DNA of 7,009 bases, taken from assembly GCA_002774575.1 (NCBI GenBank), contig PEXW01000060.1:1-7009 (forward strand), in the 5' to 3' direction. A model generated the notes under the pieces. The model had not been told where the DNA came from. It worked only from the letters and a program-made list of their open reading frames with translations, and searched no databases. Shown here piece by piece: positions 5,111-7,009 of this stretch (within the stretch, counting starts at the first letter, position 1; each line of letters opens with the position of its first letter). This stretch comes from Candidatus Kerfeldbacteria bacterium CG08_land_8_20_14_0_20_43_14. Lineage in GTDB: Bacteria; Patescibacteriota; Patescibacteriia; PEXW01. The translations under genes were made by a program, and so were the position numbers.

Positions 5111-5114
5111 GGAA
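5086..5114 (-). promoter_or_regulatory. Possible internal promoter for pnp
   Basis: Minus-strand TGATATAAA gives an extended -10 (TATAAA, 5086-5091). TTCCCA (5109-5114) at a 17-bp spacing matches four of six -35 positions. The predicted start is near 5079, inside the inverted repeat. The element is weaker than the rpsO promoter but plausible, as pnp often has its own promoter besides read-through from rpsO. Confidence 0.45.
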
Positions 5115-5164
5115 CTAGTAAACCAATGCCAGGGTGATTAAAAATAATTAAATTAAGAAATAAT

Positions 5165-5704
5165 TTAGTGGCGCGTAATCCGGGTCCGGCTTAATTGCGC
5201 CAACCGGCTGGGAATCAAAAACTTCATTTTATCTTTGGAAAGGTCGGTAAAATGGTCAACCGCCTCTTTTAGTTTGGCCGAAGAGCTTTCGCCAAAAGCT
5301 ATGCCTTCCACTCTTACGCCCTCATGTTGAAGCGCCTGTGCCAAAGGAACAAAATCGCCGTCGCCGGTAACCAAGACCGCCACATCCAGTTTTTTGGCAT
5401 ATCTTAAAGCGTCAACCGTAATGCCTACATCCCAATCGCCTTTTTTGGTGCCATCGGCAAAAACCTGCAAGTCTTTCATGCGCAATTCAAAACCGACTTT
5501 AGTCAGACTTTCCAAAAATTTTTCTTCTTCGGATGTGGGGCTGGTAATACCATAAGCAAAAGCGCGGATTAATTTTCGGCCGTTTACCGCGGCCTCAAGA
5601 ATATTGCCAAAATTCGGTCTGGCGCCGTGGATGCGTCTGGCAGTGTGATAGAGGTTGGATAGATCGACGAAAACGCCGATCCGTTGTTCGGAGTTAGAAA
5701 TCAT
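5165..5704 (-). CDS. NYN-domain protein (LabA/DUF88-like predicted ribonuclease)
   Basis: 179 residues, essentially one NYN (PIN-like) domain. Acidic residues expected at the metal-dependent active site are visible: D14 and N17 in VFVDLSNLY (11-19), D90/D92 in KKGDWDVGITVDA (87-99) plus D98, and D115/D117 in LVTGDGDFVPL (111-121). The C-terminal half continues the Rossmann-like fold (VRVEGIAFGES, 130-140), followed by a basic tail. The family role is endoribonuclease or RNA-binding in RNA processing and regulation; the substrate is unknown. The ATG overlaps the rpsO stop codon (ATGA), so it is translationally coupled to S15, and no Shine-Dalgarno is seen. pnp starts 127 bp downstream, suggesting a shared RNA-turnover role. 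No signal peptide, so cytoplasmic. Confidence 0.88.
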   Translation of the reverse strand: MISNSEQRIGVFVDLSNLYHTARRIHGARPNFGNILEAAVNGRKLIRAFAYGITSPTSEEEKFLESLTKVGFELRMKDLQVFADGTKKGDWDVGITVDALRYAKKLDVAVLVTGDGDFVPLAQALQHEGVRVEGIAFGESSSAKLKEAVDHFTDLSKDKMKFLIPSRLAQLSRTRITRH

Positions 5705-6000
5705 TCGGCGGGGGCGGTTGGAATAATATAGGTTTCGCTTTTGAGTTTAAGTTTTTTGGTCAAAGCTTCAAAGCGGGTATTATCCTCGCGCTGTAAATAA
5801 GTTAATAATTTCCGTCTTTGGCTGACTTTTTTAAGCAAGCCGCGGCGGGAAGAAAAGTCTTTTTTGTGTTTTTTTAAATGATTAGCCAGTTGTTCAATTT
5901 CGTGCGATAAAATAGCCACTTGGACCTCTGGCGAACCAGTGTCCCCTTCGTGGGTTTTGAATTTTTTGATAATCCGGTCTTTAGCGGTTTTGTCTAACAT
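5701..6000 (-). CDS. rpsO: 30S ribosomal protein S15
   Basis: 99 residues. Binds the 16S rRNA central-domain three-way junction early in 30S assembly. Shows HEGDTGSPEVQ (17-27) and the S15 signature HKKDFSSRRGLLKKVSQRR (45-63), with the rRNA-contacting D48 and S51. About ten residues longer than the usual 88-89, through a C-terminal extension (SETYIIPTAPAE, 88-99). The start at 6000 is chosen over an in-frame ATG at 6084 because family homology begins at MLDKTAKDRI and a clear AAAGGA Shine-Dalgarno lies 5 nt upstream, the only strong one in the window; the 28 upstream codons encode no S15-like sequence. Driven by the promoter at 6110-6138 through a structured leader, and first gene of the rpsO-NYN-pnp unit. 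Confidence 0.97.
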   Translation of the reverse strand: MLDKTAKDRIIKKFKTHEGDTGSPEVQVAILSHEIEQLANHLKKHKKDFSSRRGLLKKVSQRRKLLTYLQREDNTRFEALTKKLKLKSETYIIPTAPAE

Positions 6001-6103
6001 ATTTTTCCTTTCGCGATGGCCGAGATTAGGGAAAGCCCTGAAATCCAAGCAATCGTACCTTAACCGGCAGAGCCGGTCCGCCAATGAGGCGTGATGATTA
6101 AGT
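6001..6103 (-). promoter_or_regulatory. Structured 5' leader of rpsO (possible S15 autoregulatory element)
   Basis: About 100 nt between predicted transcription start and ATG. Minus-strand hairpins: ACCGGC/GCCGGU with a 3-nt loop (6063-6077), and AGGG/CCCU with a CUUU loop (6028-6039) extended by GAUU/AAUC (6024-6045) across a 2-nt bulge. A UGGC/GCCA pairing (6080-6083 with 6017-6020) would close both into a three-way junction just upstream of the Shine-Dalgarno. S15 represses its own translation through structured leaders in several phyla; that role here is inference. Confidence 0.5.
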
Positions 6104-6109
6104 GGGGAC

Positions 6110-6138
6110 AGTATATTTTAGAAATTGGCATCTGTCAA
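6110..6138 (-). promoter_or_regulatory. Near-consensus promoter of the rpsO-NYN-pnp unit
   Basis: Minus-strand TTGACA (6133-6138), spacer of exactly 17 bp, TATACT (6110-6115). Start expected near 6103. Hexamers and spacing are the same as for the structured RNA promoter at 435-463. Confidence 0.88.
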
Positions 6139-6159
6139 GCCCAAACGACTTAATGGCAA

Positions 6160-6187
6160 GATTGCTTCGGCCTGTGGTCTCGCAATG
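6160..6187. repeat. Short copy of the GATTGCTTCG...TCGCAATG dispersed repeat
   Basis: GATTGCTTCG (6160-6169) and TCGCAATG (6180-6187) match the two ends of the longer repeat at 2461-2540, with the internal hairpins missing. ATTGC and GCAAT form the outer stem. It lies between the phosphodiesterase terminator and the rpsO promoter. Confidence 0.6.
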
Positions 6188-6192
6188 GCGTC

Positions 6193-6222
6193 AAAAAACC
6201 CCGGGCAAAAGATTGTCCGGGG
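6193..6222 (-). terminator. Intrinsic terminator of the phosphodiesterase gene
   Basis: CCCCGG (6199-6204) and CCGGGG (6217-6222) form a GC-rich stem with a 12-nt loop, followed on the minus strand by six U residues (6193-6198). It lies 22 bp beyond the stop codon and separates this gene from the rpsO unit. Confidence 0.88.
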
Positions 6223-6244
6223 TAAAGGATTGAATGAAGAGAAT

Positions 6245-6937
6245 TTAGAGGCGATAGGGGAAGTTTGAAAAGACTCCATCAACTCCCCAAGCCTTCATTC
6301 TCTCGATGTCTTCTGGTAAATTGACAGTGTAAACGAAAACTTTTAGGCCGCGCCGGTGCGCATCGTCAACAAACTCTTGGTCTAAAAATTCAATCGAAGG
6401 GTTAACTGAATAGGCTCCGAGATCTTGGGCAAATTGGGCTCGGGTTGTAAGCATGCCGCAGATGAGCGCACCAATTTTTATTCCCGGCATTGCCTGTTTA
6501 AAAGCCCGCAATTCAAAATGGTTGAAAGAAGAAACCAGGAAATGCTCTGGCGTCCAAACACCCGGATGCTTTGTAGTATATTCATTAATGGTTTTTGCTA
6601 CCGGCAATGCGGTGCCTACGCCTTTAAGTTCAATGTTAACTTGGACTTTGCCATTAATGAGATCTAAAGCTTCTTGCAGGGTTGGAATTTTTTCGCCTTT
6701 GCCCGCATCGAGTTTTCTTAATTCTTCAAAAGTCATTTCCGTGACATAGCCTGTGCCATTTGTCGTCCGGTTGACTGTATCGTCATGGATAACAACCAAC
6801 CCTCCGCTTTTACAGACATAGACATCAAACTCAATCATGTCTACGCTAAGCTCAAGAGCTTTTTTGATTGAACGAAGGGTGTTTTCCGGCTCATGACCGC
6901 AAGCGCCCCGATGACCAATTTTTAGAAATTTAGACAT
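6245..6937 (-). CDS. Glycerophosphodiester phosphodiesterase (GDPD family)
   Basis: 230 residues, the usual size for a cytosolic GDPD. Hydrolyses glycerophosphodiesters from phospholipid turnover to glycerol-3-phosphate and an alcohol, with a divalent metal, on a TIM barrel. Visible: GHRG (8-11) with catalytic H9 and R10; PENT (17-20); IEFDVYV (35-41) with metal ligands E36 and D38; VIHDDTVNRTTNGTG (49-63) with general-acid H51; NIELK (101-105) with E103 and K105; and the C-terminal VFVYTVN (200-206) and GVDGVFSNFP (218-227) barrel strands. No signal peptide. The ATG at 6937 fits the family N-terminus; no Shine-Dalgarno is seen, and no convincing promoter is visible in the 72 bp upstream. It is a single-gene unit closed by its own terminator. 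Substrate preference cannot be read from sequence. Confidence 0.93.
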   Translation of the reverse strand: MSKFLKIGHRGACGHEPENTLRSIKKALELSVDMIEFDVYVCKSGGLVVIHDDTVNRTTNGTGYVTEMTFEELRKLDAGKGEKIPTLQEALDLINGKVQVNIELKGVGTALPVAKTINEYTTKHPGVWTPEHFLVSSFNHFELRAFKQAMPGIKIGALICGMLTTRAQFAQDLGAYSVNPSIEFLDQEFVDDAHRRGLKVFVYTVNLPEDIERMKAWGVDGVFSNFPYRL

Positions 6938-7009
6938 ATTGAGATGGTTGCAAAACTCATTTAGATAACTTTTTAAGGTAATATTTGATAAACATTAAAT
7001 AACAGAATC

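Noticed and set aside
6001..6084. In-frame upstream start for rpsO at 6084
   Set aside because: The 28 added residues do not resemble S15, they overlap leader hairpins, and the ATG at 6000 has a good Shine-Dalgarno and the family N-terminus.
1..7009. CRISPR array, tRNA, rRNA, transposase or defence system
   Set aside because: No regularly spaced direct repeats, no tRNA cloverleaf, and no transposase or known defence-gene motifs were seen on either strand.

Overview
The window fits a member of the Candidate Phyla Radiation (Patescibacteria, perhaps a Parcubacteria-like lineage). This rests on the compact minus-strand gene packing with ATGA overlaps, the scarcity of Shine-Dalgarno sequences, the gene set (a DUF475 membrane protein, a very short pyrophosphatase, an archaeal-like CMP kinase, a NYN nuclease beside rpsO and pnp) and moderate GC. 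TGA is used as a stop codon twice (DUF475 gene and rpsO), so the lineage does not read TGA as glycine. The phylum call is an inference from gene content only.

All seven credible genes lie on the minus strand, so transcription runs from high to low coordinates. In that order: a glycerophosphodiester phosphodiesterase (6245-6937) with its own terminator; a near-consensus promoter (6110-6138) driving a roughly 100-nt structured leader, rpsO (S15), an overlapping NYN-domain ribonuclease gene, and then pnp (PNPase) behind an 11-bp inverted repeat and a possible internal promoter. The group ends at a strong hairpin terminator (2726-2755). rpsO-NYN-pnp looks like a ribosome/RNA-turnover unit: the classical rpsO-pnp pair with a predicted nuclease inserted.

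A 434-bp gene-free stretch (2327-2760) is packed with inverted repeats: a 22-bp perfect inverted repeat, a copy of the ATTGC...GCAAT-type dispersed repeat (a shorter copy lies at 6160-6187), small hairpins, and a GC-rich hairpin that looks like a plus-strand terminator. Next comes a tight three-gene operon: short inorganic pyrophosphatase, DUF475/TerC-like membrane protein, and archaeal-like CMP kinase. The first has no visible ribosome binding site and may be leaderless.

The last 490 bases hold no gene. They contain what looks like an independent non-coding RNA transcription unit on the minus strand: a perfect -35 (TTGACA), a 17-bp spacer, an extended -10 (TGATATACT), about 420 nt of hairpin-rich sequence, and an intrinsic terminator at the window edge. 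Its longest helix is 18 bp and stays unbroken only as minus-strand RNA, because of two G.U pairs. A 9-nt apical-loop/junction complementarity could form a long-range pseudoknot. I could not match it to RNase P RNA, tmRNA, SRP RNA, 6S RNA or a group I/II intron. It is the best candidate here for something undescribed.
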